This document shows positions 8,812 to 19,439 of a stretch of DNA of 29,307 nucleotides, in pieces (the first letter of the stretch is position 1; every line of letters starts with the position of its first letter). Under the pieces are notes generated by a model, which did not search any database, was not told the origin of the DNA, and worked only from the letters and a program-made list of their open reading frames with translations. The translations under genes were made by a program, and so were the position numbers. Origin of the DNA: Chara braunii (lineage: Eukaryota > Streptophyta > Charophyceae > Charales > Characeae); the NCBI GenBank assembly GCA_003427395.1, contig BFEA01000056.1:1670119-1699425 (forward strand), given 5' to 3'.

Positions 8812-10390
8812 TTATATTTGGTCTGCCGCTCTTTTGGTCTTTGTTGTCTGCTCGATTTCACATTGAATAACCATTTCTGCAAACGCAAGTTGCTGCAACG
8901 TCACTCCGAGATTCATGTCATCCCTCCTCATCTGAAAAACCTCAGCGAGTGTCGTATTGAACGCTAGTGCGTTCCAAGGATCGTTGCCGCTCCGTCTCCA
9001 TGTTTTATTCTCCTTCATCTCTGCTCGCATCTTATTGCGAGTAGGGAGTTGGTGATCCATTTGTTGTGATTGGACAAGCGGGAGGTCTTTCTCTCACCAA
9101 AACCAATGCTTCAGTTGCCATGTGATCTCTCCACGCATTGTTGCCATCATCCTGTTGCACTACCCTATCACCGTTCGGATCCCGCTCTCTGCTACGTGTG
9201 ATCGCAGTCCTTCCTCCACATTTTTCCCTATTAACTTTGTTGTTGCTTGCAGCGCCGTAAAAAAATTGTCCTCCATCGGGTACAGTATTGCATCCTTTGC
9301 AACAGAAAATGCAAAGGCTTCGGAACGGTCTGTCCTTCATTTTCTACGTGAACGCACCGCTTTGTTGATCGGTTTTTTTCTCTCATTCTCCACTTGCGCA
9401 TGTTTTTCTTTGCAAAATCGTGGCATCTGGTGGGAAACACATTAGAACAGAAAAAGAACATTAACAAGCCGAAATATTACTTCTGGTTTGGTACATGTTA
9501 AATCAACAATTCAGCTGAAAAAGTGAGGCAGTTTCGTTGCATCATCGATACGCCAACATATTTTTACACTCGTCACTGCTACTTCATGCCTGAGGAGCAA
9601 CGCTGGCAGAGCTTGCCTACCTTCTTGTGTTCCATTATTCTTCTGCACAAGTTGTCTGTCATTTGAGGGCGTGTCACATGCACCTCGCTCCCTATTGCGT
9701 TTCTTTTCGCTTTTGCATCTCGTTCTGTCAGGATATTGTGACATTTGTTTTTCATTTGCCCCCCTCCCATCTCCATCTGCCTCTTCTTCATCCTCCTCTC
9801 GCTCTGTACTGTCACTGCTCTTTTTTTCCTCTTCATCGCCCTTGTCTGCATCATGAGAACCTCCATCTGAAGTTTCACTGTCAGCTCCCTTGTCTTGCAC
9901 AACCTTGTTATCCTCTCTGTCCATCTTTTCTCATACGGAGTAGTACTCTTGTTCGTCTTCTACTTCCTCTTGAACAGCGCTATGCAAATCGTCGGAGCCT
10001 TTCAGATCGATCGTCTCCACGATTTTGTCCTTTTTGTATGTGATTCTCTTCTTCATCATGCATTCTCGCTGTGGCGTTTTCTCTTCGCGCAACCTCTTCG
10101 TGGACGCTCTTGGTGAACGGTTTTAACTGCCACCAGCCCACTTCCTCTTCACGGGAGTGGAGACCCGTGGTGATTCGTTGCGTTTTTTCAGCTTCGACCT
10201 CTCCTTCAAACGTTATGGAACATAAATAAGTGGTTGACTACTTCGGATGTGCGTTCGTTTTATGTACAATTTTCGGCTTCCGCTTCTGCGATGTTGTCTT
10301 CTGTCTTTTTTTTTGTCAGCCTTGCATGTCTTTGTTTTCCAGGACCTTCAGGGACTTGCACAGATCCTCATACTTTGGCCTCGGAGCCAT
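8812..10390 (-). pseudogene. Unrecognised nuclear-like protein gene, decayed or spliced
   Basis: The start is set at the ATG 10390-10388, beginning MAPRPKYEDLCKSLKVL, then a TGA after 24 codons. In another frame from about 10212 come Lys/Arg-rich strings (KLKKRNESPRVSTPVKRKW), a TAA, then KRITYKKDKIVETIDLKG and a Glu/Asp/Ser-rich region (9924-9720). A strong 3' splice signal (long pyrimidine tract ending CCCACCAG) lies just before about 9430. After it, DAILYPMEDNFFTALQATTK reads well in one frame. The last open part (9060-8812) has a Gln/Glu-rich helix-like end. Basic and acidic blocks suggest a DNA- or chromatin-associated protein, but no family is recognised. It lies after the Ulp1-like gene on the same strand. 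Confidence 0.45.
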
Positions 10391-10474
10391 TATATTTTTT
10401 TTATCCCACATACATCAAATAAAATTCAACAACAACTGCGTCAGATATGTCCTTAGTCATTGCGGTCCTCGCGT

Positions 10475-10677
<203 letters not shown>

Positions 10678-10872
10678 TTTAAAGAGTAGCATAGGAACCA
10701 TTCGCGTATCATCATTACTGCGATGTCATTTGACTCACCAATTTCTTTGCACGTTCTTGTGGTCTACCTGTATTGTCAGACGGCACAAAATCGCATTGTC
10801 ATTCATAAAATAAAAAAGAAAAACACATTATTTCATTCACGAGAAGGACGAGACCCTTTACGACAAAGTTTG

Positions 10873-10932
10873 CTACTGCGTGCCAATGAGTTGGTCAAGT
10901 GGCCTATCTTTCTGTTCAATTGCACGCAGTAG
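10873..10932 (+). repeat. 60-bp palindromic module
   Basis: CTACTGCGTG (10873-10882) and CACGCAGTAG (10923-10932) are perfect inverted arms 40 nt apart. Flanks AGTTTG and TGAACTT extend the pairing imperfectly. The spacer contains GGTCAAGTGG, related to the GTCAACGG core of other copies. It lies just past the end of the Ulp1-like gene. Confidence 0.9.
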
Positions 10933-10972
10933 TGAACTTACGTTCGACACTCCCGGGGCACAAAGGCACCCG

Positions 10973-11989
10973 TTACGAAGTACTGCTCGATCTTTTGTTC
11001 ATGAGACCTCTTAACGCTTCCGCTATGTGTGGAGCCCCCGTTGTGACATGGTCTTTTGCAACAGCAGCGCAGCGTGCTAATCGGTTCACCATAGACTGAC
11101 GAAATTGGTGAACAGTTCTTTCGTTTACATGTGTTTTAGCCACAACTTTTAGTATGTCCTTAGTTGTTACAACCATCGACGCAGTTGTTGTAAGATATTG
11201 TATTATTGTGGCAGTGACGCAACATACATAAACACCACACTTGGTGGAGTTGTTCTGCTGGGGACATTCCGCATGTAAGAGTTCAAGTTTACATCCAAAT
11301 AGATCTCTACATGTCACACACGAGGTATCAACCTTTTCCGGAGTCAACACCCTCGCGTTGAATGCATCGTACAGATATTCGTGGCAGAAAAATATTATCA
11401 AAGTCTTTTGTTCCTCTCGTTTCTTCCCTTTCAAGGAGTCAACAACGATGACAATAGGAGGTTTATTAACATTGTCGTCCTGCATGACTGCCAAGAAGCC
11501 CCTGATATTTAGCAACAGAAGCAAAATTCAATATTTTTTGTAGTTCACATGTATTACGGCAACTGTGATGCGTCGCAATTCATTGCGTAGTCGATGGAAC
11601 TTCCTTGGTCTGTTCTTGATTACGTTCTCCCATCCTGTTTTCGCCACATGCACTTTCTGATTAGCAATGACTTGGGGGTGTCAGAAACTTGTACACACAT
11701 GAACTGTTGCGCGGTCCGGTGCCGGCAAATGTTCTTCATACACAGACTATAAATAAATGTCAATAATGTTGTCGTTTAACCATTCGTTATCGCTCAATCG
11801 CACAATGTCGGATTTTGTTACAGGAATGACGTGTCTCCTTAATTTCCACGTGAAGGGGAACAATTGCTCCTCATCAAATATGTCAGTCTTGTCTTCTCTC
11901 GTTCTGACCATGTCCCCCACTTTCGTTTTTCCATGAATGTTGGATGACTCTTTGACCATCGGTTGGGGAGACTTTACTTACCTGGCGTC
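10973..11989 (-). pseudogene. Ulp1-like (C48) cysteine protease, inactivated
   Basis: Ulp1 enzymes remove SUMO or ubiquitin-like proteins; copies are often carried by large eukaryotic DNA transposons. One minus-strand frame runs from 11959 to 10973 without a frameshift. In order it shows LSDNEWLNDNIIDIYL (family N-terminal block), ITVAVIHV, the Asp motif VVDSLKG (Asp codon 11438-11440), and PQQNNSTKCGVYVC with the oxyanion Gln (11255-11257) and nucleophile Cys (11237-11239) six residues apart. Three nonsense codons interrupt it (11747-11749, 11681-11683, 11528-11530). The codon where the catalytic His is expected, just before the last stop, is TAT (11531-11533). An exact GTAAGT donor (minus strand, about 11985) suggests an exon upstream. 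Confidence 0.8.
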
Positions 11990-12460
11990 ATTATTTCATA
12001 CATTTATGCGTACCAAGGGTCCTCCAACATATCCTTCCACCTCTTCATTGACCTCTCGCTATTCAATGGCGGTTCGCTTGCGATCACTCTGCATAATTCT
12101 TCGTCCTTTGTTGTCGTGGGAGTGATCGTCATTTATGTACCTACATACGAGCACTTCTCACTACCGCTTGTGTTGCTTTTCCGTGACTCTGTCATGCTCA
12201 CTCGGCTTCTGTTACATACACCATCTTCCTCTTCACGATGTTGTCGTTTCGTTACTCAATGTTTGAAGGGACGATGTCCTGTCGAGTGACACTATCACTT
12301 ATGTTCAATGTCGCTCCTTGCCGAACGGTACGCAAGATCGTAAGTTTGTCTTCTTGTCCACACGTGTCAGTCGAATTGGCATGACACACATGAATTGTTA
12401 TGTTATTGGCTACATAAAAGGGTTTTCATAAAATATTTGAGAGAGATAGAGAGTTTGTAT
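11990..12460. other. Upstream of the Ulp1-like gene, no clear exon
   Basis: A minus-strand exon ending in CCAG before GTAAGT at about 11985 is expected here, but no recognisable protein was read. The plus-strand open frames (11937-12289) are probably shadows. Confidence 0.35.
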
Positions 12461-12535
12461 AAAANACTTNANAAAAAAAAAAAAAAAAAAAAAAANNANA
12501 NANANANANAGAANNANAGAGGGAAAAANAAAANA
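12461..12535. repeat. Poly-A tract with many Ns
   Basis: An A-run of about 23 bases lies inside a patch with scattered Ns from 12465 to 12534. This is unresolved low-complexity sequence. Confidence 0.9.
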
Positions 12536-12642
12536 TTTGTCTCATTATTTGTCATGTATTCGTGAAAAATCATCTCAAACACAGTCAACCTTACGAAGTG
12601 AAGAAAACCACATGTCAGACTAAAGATCACCCTAAAGTTCAC

Positions 12643-12701
12643 TACTGCGTGACAATTATACGGTCAACTGGGACATGAAATAATTAACAGACACGCAGTA
12701 T
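12643..12701 (+). repeat. Palindromic module beside the PLE insertion
   Basis: CTACTGCGTG (12643-12652) and CACGCAGTAT (12692-12701) flank 39 nt; the last arm base is changed. The left flank GTTCA and right flank TTCAACC extend the inverted repeat. The CT tract that received the PLE starts 8 bp further right. Confidence 0.85.
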
Positions 12702-12704
12702 TCA

Positions 12705-12708
<4 letters not shown>

Positions 12709-12746
<38 letters not shown>

Positions 12747-12778
12747 CTCGATCTCGATCTCGATCTCTCTCGATCTCG
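12709..12778. repeat. (CT)n then GATCTC repeats, left flank of PLE
   Basis: CT units to 12743 are followed by several GATCTC hexamers up to 12778. The PLE repeat begins within a few bases. The matching CT tract is on the other side of the element, at 19445-19505. Confidence 0.95.
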
Positions 12779-12781
12779 ACA

Positions 12782-13723
12782 CTTTGGCTGACTTATCCAA
12801 GGTTGTGTTTGACCGAGCATTGCATCGCCTTTTCGAGGCGGTATCATACTCAGCAGGGCTGAGAAGACTATCCAAGGCTAGGAAGCTCAACTAGCGAAGC
12901 TAGGTCCAAAGGTAGCGAGGGTTCTGAGGAGCCCTCAGTATTTTTCGGTATTTTCGACTTTTTGGCTTTTTCGGCATGCATTTGACATTTTCGACATTTT
13001 CGGTTTTCAGTTTTCAATTTTCAGTTTTTAGTTTTCAGTTTTCAGTTTTTTAGCGTTATAGCTTTTCTTCGGCATTTATTCTCGGCTTTTGTCGTTGTCG
13101 TTTTCTTTTCGCTCCGAGCTTTAGCAGACTTACTTTTCAATGAGTATTTTGAAAAAAAAAACGGAGAACACGATTAGACCCGGAAGGGGGAGTAACTTTT
13201 CAGGGTATAACAAGCTCAGCACCCGGTCCCCTTTTGAGGGTTGATACAGGCGCCAGGAGATCCGAACAGCGGACAACGGGAAAATCTAGCTGTTAAAATA
13301 CTGATACAGGGAACGGGGGAGTGCACGGTTAGCGGTAAGACCGCTCGAGCGCGACTTTCCGAAGGGGCGGACATCTTGACAGGCGTGATAACAGAGACGG
13401 ATGTTTTGTTTCCATAGAGGTCGGAAGGAGCTTACGAACGTTACTGACGGGCGTAGATGACGGACACACCGACAACAGTACTTATTGAGGGAGGCAAGGC
13501 TTCAGTCTCCCTTTCGAGCACGAAGGCTTATTGTAGCCACCCTAATGAGAAGACATGCGGGGACAGGCAAAACCGGTCGAGGGATTCCCCATGTTATGCT
13601 CTTTTTTGCGGTTTTTCATGCAAGTTGTCAGTTGTTTTGAACTTCGTCTTATGCGTGGTTGTGATGAGCTTCTGTGACGTGGTCATGGCCGCACGGGTTG
13701 TTTAGCCGCAGTCCGCTTACTCT
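12782..13723 (+). repeat. Left pLTR of the PLE
   Basis: Starts with the last about 110 bp of the RT frame (to the TAG after RKLN, near 12893), then a TTTTCG/TTTTCAG-rich stretch (about 12930-13070), a spacer, and the hammerhead-like block (13538-13590). It ends at GCAGTCCGC(T/C)TACTCT. By eye it is well over 90% identical to the right copy. Because it begins inside the RT gene, it is the 3' end of a truncated upstream unit. Confidence 0.9.
13538..13590 (+). ncRNA. Hammerhead-ribozyme-like motif, left pLTR, degenerate
   Basis: Aligned to the right copy, the core CTGAGGA is ATGAGAA here and stem II is weakened, so this copy should be inactive. It keeps the distal half: the ACAGGCAAAACC string, the GGTC cleavage-site-like triplet and GAGGGATTCC. 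GAGGG would pair perfectly with the CCCTC found in the right copy, which suggests the ancestral stem I. Confidence 0.5.
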
Positions 13724-14475
13724 CGGGCGTGTGGTAACCGTCAGCTGCTTGCGCTGCTTGGTGGCTACGTCTACACAGGGGACGAGGATTCGGGCAACGG
13801 GGAACACAAGGAACGAACAAGTACTGGATGACGGCTATTTTAAGATTACTCATGGCTCCGAAAGAAGCGGCATACTGTCGGTAGGTGAAGTATCGGGACA
13901 GCACCTTCAACGACGACTTGATAACGCTGACACGCTACATGGCTTCAGAATGGAGGTGCTGGAGCTAACGCGACACAACTGTGCCAGCGGGGAAGATCGA
14001 GGACAATGCGACGTGGGGCGAAGATCTAGACTTTCCTCTATGGCCTCGGGATCATGGTGTGTTCGGAATTGGGTTGATTATAATCGGACTCGGAATCTGA
14101 CACGATGCTGACACCATGCGCGATATGCGGCGGAACGTGTGGAGCGAACAGAAGAGGGTTTCCAACCGCCTGGACGCGACTCATCGAGGTGCTTGAAGAC
14201 TACGTAGGGACACGATCGAGCCTATGCACTTTATGATCGGATTCGTACAAGACGAGACTCTGTGCGCGGGACTCTATGACCTGCTGATGAGCATGCTGGT
14301 CAAGATCGAGACGACACTACTTGCCATGCGAGCTAGACGTAGAATTCACTATCAAGAGATCATTGGCATCTACAGAGAATGAACTGTATCTAGTAAGGTT
14401 TGGTTCTAGATCTAGTAGACGGTGAGGAATTTAGGATAAAACATTTGTTAGGAATATAAGCGGAAGGAGTACGCG
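13724..14475 (+). other. PLE 5' leader between pLTR and ORF
   Basis: Unique to the internal part of the element. A frame at 13674-14111 is open but starts inside the pLTR, has no ATG start in the right place and shows no known domain. I treat the region as untranslated leader or decayed coding sequence. Confidence 0.5.
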
Positions 14476-14940
14476 ATGTTCCTTACCAACGGCCCCGCGG
14501 GGGCTGGGCAAGGGAATTATGGCAACAATGCGGGACAGGGCTTCGGGAATTGCGCAAGTTTTAGCGGAGGAGCAGGACAACCTCTTGGTAATAATTATAT
14601 CAGTCACGTAGGTGGAGGAGGTGGTACAGCTGGGGGTTATGGTAGTACGTGTTATAACTGTGGGAAAATAGGACACTTTGCCCGCGACTGCTGGGCAAAA
14701 AGAGGCCAGGGATACACGATCACACATGGCGACCCCGAACTCAAGGAAATGAAGGAACACTTTCGATTGGTACGAAAGGAGAGGCAGGAGATGGAGGAGA
14801 GACGTAGAATTGAGGAAGAAAAAAGGACAAGGGAGGAGGACGAGTTAAGGAGGAATCAAACGAAGAGTTTAAACTCCAACTACGAGCAGAACTCATGGAG
14901 GAATAAAGGAGAAGCAATGAGGAAGCGGAGAAAGCGGTGA
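14476..14940 (+). CDS. PLE N-terminal part: zinc knuckle and coiled coil
   Basis: This 154-codon open segment begins with a Gly/Asn-rich tail. Residues 59-72 then form a CCHC zinc knuckle (C59, C62, H67, C72; CYNCGKIGHFARDC), a nucleic-acid-binding fold typical of Gag-like proteins. Residues from about 90 to 140 are dense in Glu, Arg and Lys with heptad-like spacing (KERQEMEERRRIEEEKRTRE), so a coiled coil is likely. The frame ends at TGA 14938, but from about 14855 another frame reads better (NEEFKLQLRAELMEE). That points to a frameshift in an originally longer protein. A knuckle is unusual in a PLE. Confidence 0.75.
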   Translation: MFLTNGPAGAGQGNYGNNAGQGFGNCASFSGGAGQPLGNNYISHVGGGGGTAGGYGSTCYNCGKIGHFARDCWAKRGQGYTITHGDPELKEMKEHFRLVRKERQEMEERRRIEEEKRTREEDELRRNQTKSLNSNYEQNSWRNKGEAMRKRRKR

Positions 14941-15023
14941 ACAAGGGAAAGAAAGTACGCAAGACGAAGCAGAAAGTCTGAAGCATAGGAGAAAACCGCA
15001 GAGGCAGGAAAGCTAGGGGAAAG

Positions 15024-15713
15024 GTGGATGAGTCAAGCGGAGATATAGAGACAGACTCATCCTCCTCTTTAAGGTCCGATACATCAGACACGACTTCGTC
15101 GACGGACTCTGAAACGACACCAGCAAAGGAGAGATCTCGGGGACGAAAGAAAAAGAAGAGACGAGTCAAGGACAAAGGTAAGAGGAGCACTGGGAAAAAC
15201 AAATCAACTACAGTCATGACTCCTGTCAGGAGATACGAGAGAGGCGAGAGTTCGAAGCAACGTGGGACCGACCCAGTTGAAGGAGTGGACACACAGGAAG
15301 TGAGAGACGTCACCAACACGGAACCCCAGACTCCACTGACAGGTGGTTTTAAAGGATAGTCTGCCGGCTGTTCGCAGAAAGGACTTACCGAGTACTACAT
15401 TTCCGCGCACAAGATCTATTCGGCTAAGAAAGACGACGCACTCCGGAAGATATGTAAAAGAAAGGGGCTGAAGTATACGAAGAAGCCGGAGGTAGTAGAG
15501 ATGTTGGCTCGACACCAAGGACAGCTTGCCTACGATGGGTTTGATGAGATTCGTGATAAGACATCGTCAGACGTGAAGGCGAAGGCGAAGACATCGGGTT
15601 CATCTCGGAAGGAGTTCACGAAGGACAGGATCGCATTGGAGAAGCTGACACCGAGACAGAAATCGGTGATCATCCGCTTGGCACCTGTGCAACCCACAGA
15701 AGACTCGGAGTGA
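15024..15713 (+). pseudogene. PLE middle region: acidic/basic linker and SAP-like domain
   Basis: One frame with a single internal TAG at 15357-15359. The first half is Ser/Asp/Thr-rich (SSSLRSDTSDTTSSTDSE) and then strongly basic (RGRKKKKRRVKDKGKR), a likely nuclear-localisation or nucleic-acid-binding patch. After the stop, about 15381-15515 gives GLTEYYISAHKIYSAKKDDA followed by LRKICKRKGLKYTKKPEVVE. The spacing of hydrophobic residues with KGL in the middle resembles a SAP DNA-binding motif. The open part before 15024 continues in the same frame behind a TGA near 14980. Confidence 0.6.
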
Positions 15714-15869
15714 TAATTAGCGGGCCCCACTAATGCTGAAATCTGGGATAAGCTATATGGATGGCTACACCAAAGATCAGCGTTAAGGGGGCGGAATTTA
15801 ACAGGGGAAGTCGGCAGAAAGGTAGAATGTGCAATCACCGCGTCTACATTGTTACTAGCAGCATGAGGA

Positions 15870-16316
15870 CAAATCCCCTGGCTGGATAAATTCCTCGCCA
15901 GGTCTCAAGATCTCCGAAGTCTGATGCAGTTAGACTCGGGTGGGGTGTATGCTATAGTAAGCCCTTAGACTAAGAAAGCCTACGTAGGATGCAGAGTCAG
16001 GTCTATGATACAACGATGGAGAGAGCACATTTGCAACCCACTTAGTGACTCTCTGGGTCTTACACCACTTCTTTACAGATGGCTTAGAAAATTTGGAGTA
16101 GACAGGTATGTGGTGATACCGATTAGACACACCGATAGCGTAGATGATTACGCGTTCGAAAAATTCTTGATCGCAGACTTCAATCCGAGTTTGAACTCTT
16201 GGGAAGTCGGAAAACAGGAGAAACTAGCAAAGGTTAGGAGGAGGAGAGGTAAGCGCGAGAGGAAATGGAGACAGGGAGGTGCGGAAGTGGGGAAGATCGT
16301 ACTTTTCGGATACTAA
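15870..16316 (+). pseudogene. GIY-YIG endonuclease domain of the PLE
   Basis: This nuclease would cut target DNA for insertion. GVYAIVSP (GIY block, 15942-15965) is followed by a TAG at 15966-15968 and then KAYVGCRVRS (YIG block, from 15975). In the open part beginning at 16005, RWREH supplies the conserved Arg and His. DDYAFEKFLIADF supplies the catalytic Glu (codon 16158-16160), and NPSLN ends with the conserved Asn (16194-16196). All hallmark residues survive despite the stop. The frame is the same as that of the SAP-like region. Confidence 0.85.
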
Positions 16317-16346
16317 GGAGATGTTTTCACATCTCTACTCAGTTGG

Positions 16347-16631
16347 TTGACGAAGCATGAGGGGAAAGGGGGGTTACTGCTCTCCACCACAGAGGGAACC
16401 GTGTGGACCGATGGATGGAGGAAGATTCATCGGAGATATGGTGACACTACAATCGAGACGAAGACGAAGACTCTGAGACTCAGGGAAGCAAAGACGAATC
16501 TACAGACAAGAGGAAAAATAGTTATCAAATGGCTCATGAGGACAAAGACCACCACAAAACGGAATAAGGCAATGTTAACTGTAATACTGCGCATGCCGAA
16601 ACCGGATTCGAACTGGTTACCCTCGGCATGA
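16347..16631 (+). pseudogene. Linker between GIY-YIG and RT
   Basis: Open segment of 94 codons in the GIY-YIG frame, rich in Lys, Thr and Arg. No domain is recognised. Its TGA at 16629-16631 overlaps the ATG (16628-16630) of the RT frame as ATGA. Confidence 0.5.
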
Positions 16632-18619
16632 AGAGACTGATCGGCCTATATAGGACTGCAGGGCTCTTTGCGGAGAAACATACGAAGCATAAGCTAAGGA
16701 CGAAACTGGATAGGGTCGTACTGAGGAGAGTTGGCGTGAGTATTAGGAAGAGGATTAACGTCAGGTTAGCATACGACTCACGGATCAAGAAAAGCGGAGT
16801 TAGGGAGGCAACGGGAGAGGTGGTAGACAGGTTGATTGAGGACAAATCGATGGCGGATTTTGTGAAGACTAGAATCAGGGTGATCTGGAACCGGAACAGG
16901 AATGTCGCCGAGATATTACACAATCAAAAGATGTACGTAACGGTGGAGGAACACTCGTGCCGGTGCGGAGCACTCAAGTTACCAAAGAAAGATGGGCACG
17001 TTCTGACCCGTCTTTCGGAACTCGACATTTCAAAATTCATCAGAAATTCGAAGAACATCCAACCTACTAAGGCGTGTGATGAGCTTGCGATAACAGGAGC
17101 GATACGGGAAGCGACGAAGCACCTCGGGCATGGGGCGACGATCGCTGTTCTTCCGAGCAAGGTACTTACCGGGGAGCCAGCACAGACGACAGCTTGGACG
17201 GACAATGATGTCCGTGCCTGGAGCATACGTTTCCACAGGCTCGTGCTAACTCCAGTCGATCGAAACCAAGGGGATACAACAGTAATGTGCCCGGTATTAT
17301 AAAGGCATGGTTTTGGGAAGACGTTCTTGTGGAATACTAACTACGAGGTGATCGGGGATCTGCAATCGAAGTAAGCTTTGCTGAAGACGCAGAAGACGGA
17401 CTTCATCGAGATGGGACTGTAGAAGGCAGGCGGCTGGAGGGCGGATGGACAACTGGGGACAACATATGTAATCCACAAACACAAATACTTGACACGATGG
17501 CGGCCTATAGCGTCGGCACCTGCTGACCCAATAAGTCTCGCGCAAAGACGTATAGCGAGGGCACTCCACTGTCTTTTGAAGCGTCTACCCGCACACTGCA
17601 CCTTCTACCTCAACTCAGTAGCCGAACTGGCGGAACGCCTACAGGCTACTTCGCAACGTTTGAGGTCGGTTGGTTGCAACCAGGTGACGGGTAGGTGCTA
17701 TGATGTCAAGAAGATGTTCTCCCGCATCCCACATGGAGCAGTGATCCAGGCAGTGCAGCAATTACTACGGAAGTATGAAGACGATGGCTGCAAACAGGTT
17801 CGAGTCTCTTTTAGATGCAAGCTCTGCGTTATCAGCAACAACAAGAAGAAGATGGAGGGCTACGTGGGTCTGCCACTCAAGATGATCTTGGAAGGAGTAA
17901 AATACGACCTCAGGCACACTGTGGTAAGATGCGGCACGACTCTGGTTAGGCAAGTGTTCGGGATACCGATGGGGAAAGCTACCAGTCCCATCCTGGTTTC
18001 CATTACATGTGCAATGACTGAGTTACGCTTCATTAATGAGCTGGGGGCTGATAAGAGACTGGTGGGAGAATGGAGGATCATGGATGATATTACTATCGTC
18101 GCAGAGATAACGGGCAGTACTCAAAACCACCAGTATCCAAACAATTTATTTCAAGCATTCGAAGACATCTACGACCGACACCTGGAAGTGATTCGCAAAG
18201 ATGACAGTGGACTCGCATGGGAATTCGTGGGAGGCACAATGATGATCTGCAGGGATCCTCTTCAAATGCATTACTCACCCAGCACAAAGAATACCGGAGC
18301 TGTACACGAGAGCGGGACTCTCGTCTTCCAAACGATGCAGGACTACGAATCCTACTCACCGAAGATCGTGAAAAGGGCAGTGCCGACGACCACGATCAGG
18401 AGACTCTGGGACTATGCCACCAGCAAACAACTGGTGCTTGGAGCGATAGGCTATGCGATATGTGAGGCGGATCTCCGGGGCTACCCCTCTGAGGTCTCTC
18501 TCAGCGCTTTGGCTGACTTAGCCAAGGTTGTGCCTGACCGAGCACTGCATCGCCTTTTCGAGGCAGTATCATACTCAGCAGGGCTGAGAAGACTATCCAA
18601 GGCTAGGAAGCTCAACTAG
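16628..18619 (+). pseudogene. PLE reverse transcriptase
   Basis: A single frame with three stops (17300, 17372, 17420). The first open part (16628-17302) has KKDGHVLTRLSELDISKF and ends with the RT1-like VLTPVDRNQGDTTVMCP. Between the stops TTYVIHKHKYLTRW leads into RPIASAPADP. The second open part (17489-18619, 376 codons) has motif A YDVKKMFSRIPH with the catalytic Asp at residue 72. Motif B is GIPMGKATSP (158-167) and motif C is RIMDDITIV with MDD at 198-200, replacing the usual YxDD-type core. RKDDSGLAWEFVGG follows as motifs D/E. These match PLE-type RTs, which are related to telomerase RT. The frame ends RKLN-TAG inside the right pLTR. Confidence 0.88.
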
Positions 18620-19439
18620 CGAAGCTAGGTCCAAAGGTAGCGAGGGTTATGAGGAGCCCTCAGTGTTTTTCGGTATTTTCGACTTTTCGGCTTTTTCGGC
18701 ATGCATTTGACATTTTCGACATTTTCAGTTTCCAGTTTTCAATTTTCAGTTTTTAGTTTTCAGTTTTCAGTTTTTTTGCTTTATAGCTTTTCTTCGGCAT
18801 TTATTCTCGGCTTTTGTCGTTGTCGTTTTCGCTCCGAGCTTTAGCAGACTTACTTTTCAGTAAGTATTTGGGAAAAAAAAACGGAGAAGACGATTAGACC
18901 AGGAAGGGGAAGTAGCTTTTTAGGGTATAACAGGCTTAGCACCCGGTCCCCTTTTGAGGGTTGATACAGGCACCAGGAGATCCGAATAGCGGACAGCGGG
19001 AAAATCTAGCAGTTAAAAAACCAATACAGGGAACGGGGGAGTGCACGGTCAGCAGTAAGACTGTTCAAGCGCGTCTTTCTGAGGGGACGGACATCGTGAC
19101 AGGCGCGATAACAGGGACAGATGTTTTGTTTCCGTAGAGGTCGGAAGGAGCTTACGGACGTTACTTACGGGCGTAGATGGCGGACACACCGACAACAGTA
19201 CTTATTGAGGGAGGCAAGGCTTCAGTCTCCCTTTCGAGCACGAAGGCTCACTTGAGCCACCCTCCTGAGGAGACCTGTGGGGACAGGCAAAACCGGTCGA
19301 TGGATTCCCCATGTTATGCTTTTGTTTGCGGTTTTTCATGCAAGTTGTCAACTGTTTTGAACTTCGTCTTATGCGTGGTTGTGATGAGCTTCTGTGACTT
19401 GGTGAGGGCCACACGGGCTGTTTAGCTGCAGTCCGCCTA

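Larger units (their letters stand above)
14476..18619 (+). pseudogene. PLE polyprotein gene, multiply broken
   Basis: Pieces in all three frames join into one coding path of about 1,380 codons. Frame shifts are inferred near 14850 and between about 16316 and 16628. Stops include a TGA near 14980, 15357, 15711-15716, a TGA near 15864, 15966, 17300, 17372 and 17420. The order is zinc knuckle, Glu/Arg coiled coil, Ser/Asp-rich segment, KKKKRR basic patch, SAP-like segment, GIY-YIG nuclease, linker, reverse transcriptase and a C-terminal tail that runs into the right pLTR. The start is the ATG at 14476, in good context for the Gly-rich N-terminus; an upstream start cannot be excluded. Confidence 0.8.

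Noticed and set aside
13457-13705. 82-codon frame repeated at 19177-19425 in both pLTRs
   Set aside because: The two copies differ at about 14 of 82 residues with many changes of type, and the frame crosses the hammerhead-like motif. RNA function explains its conservation better than protein function.
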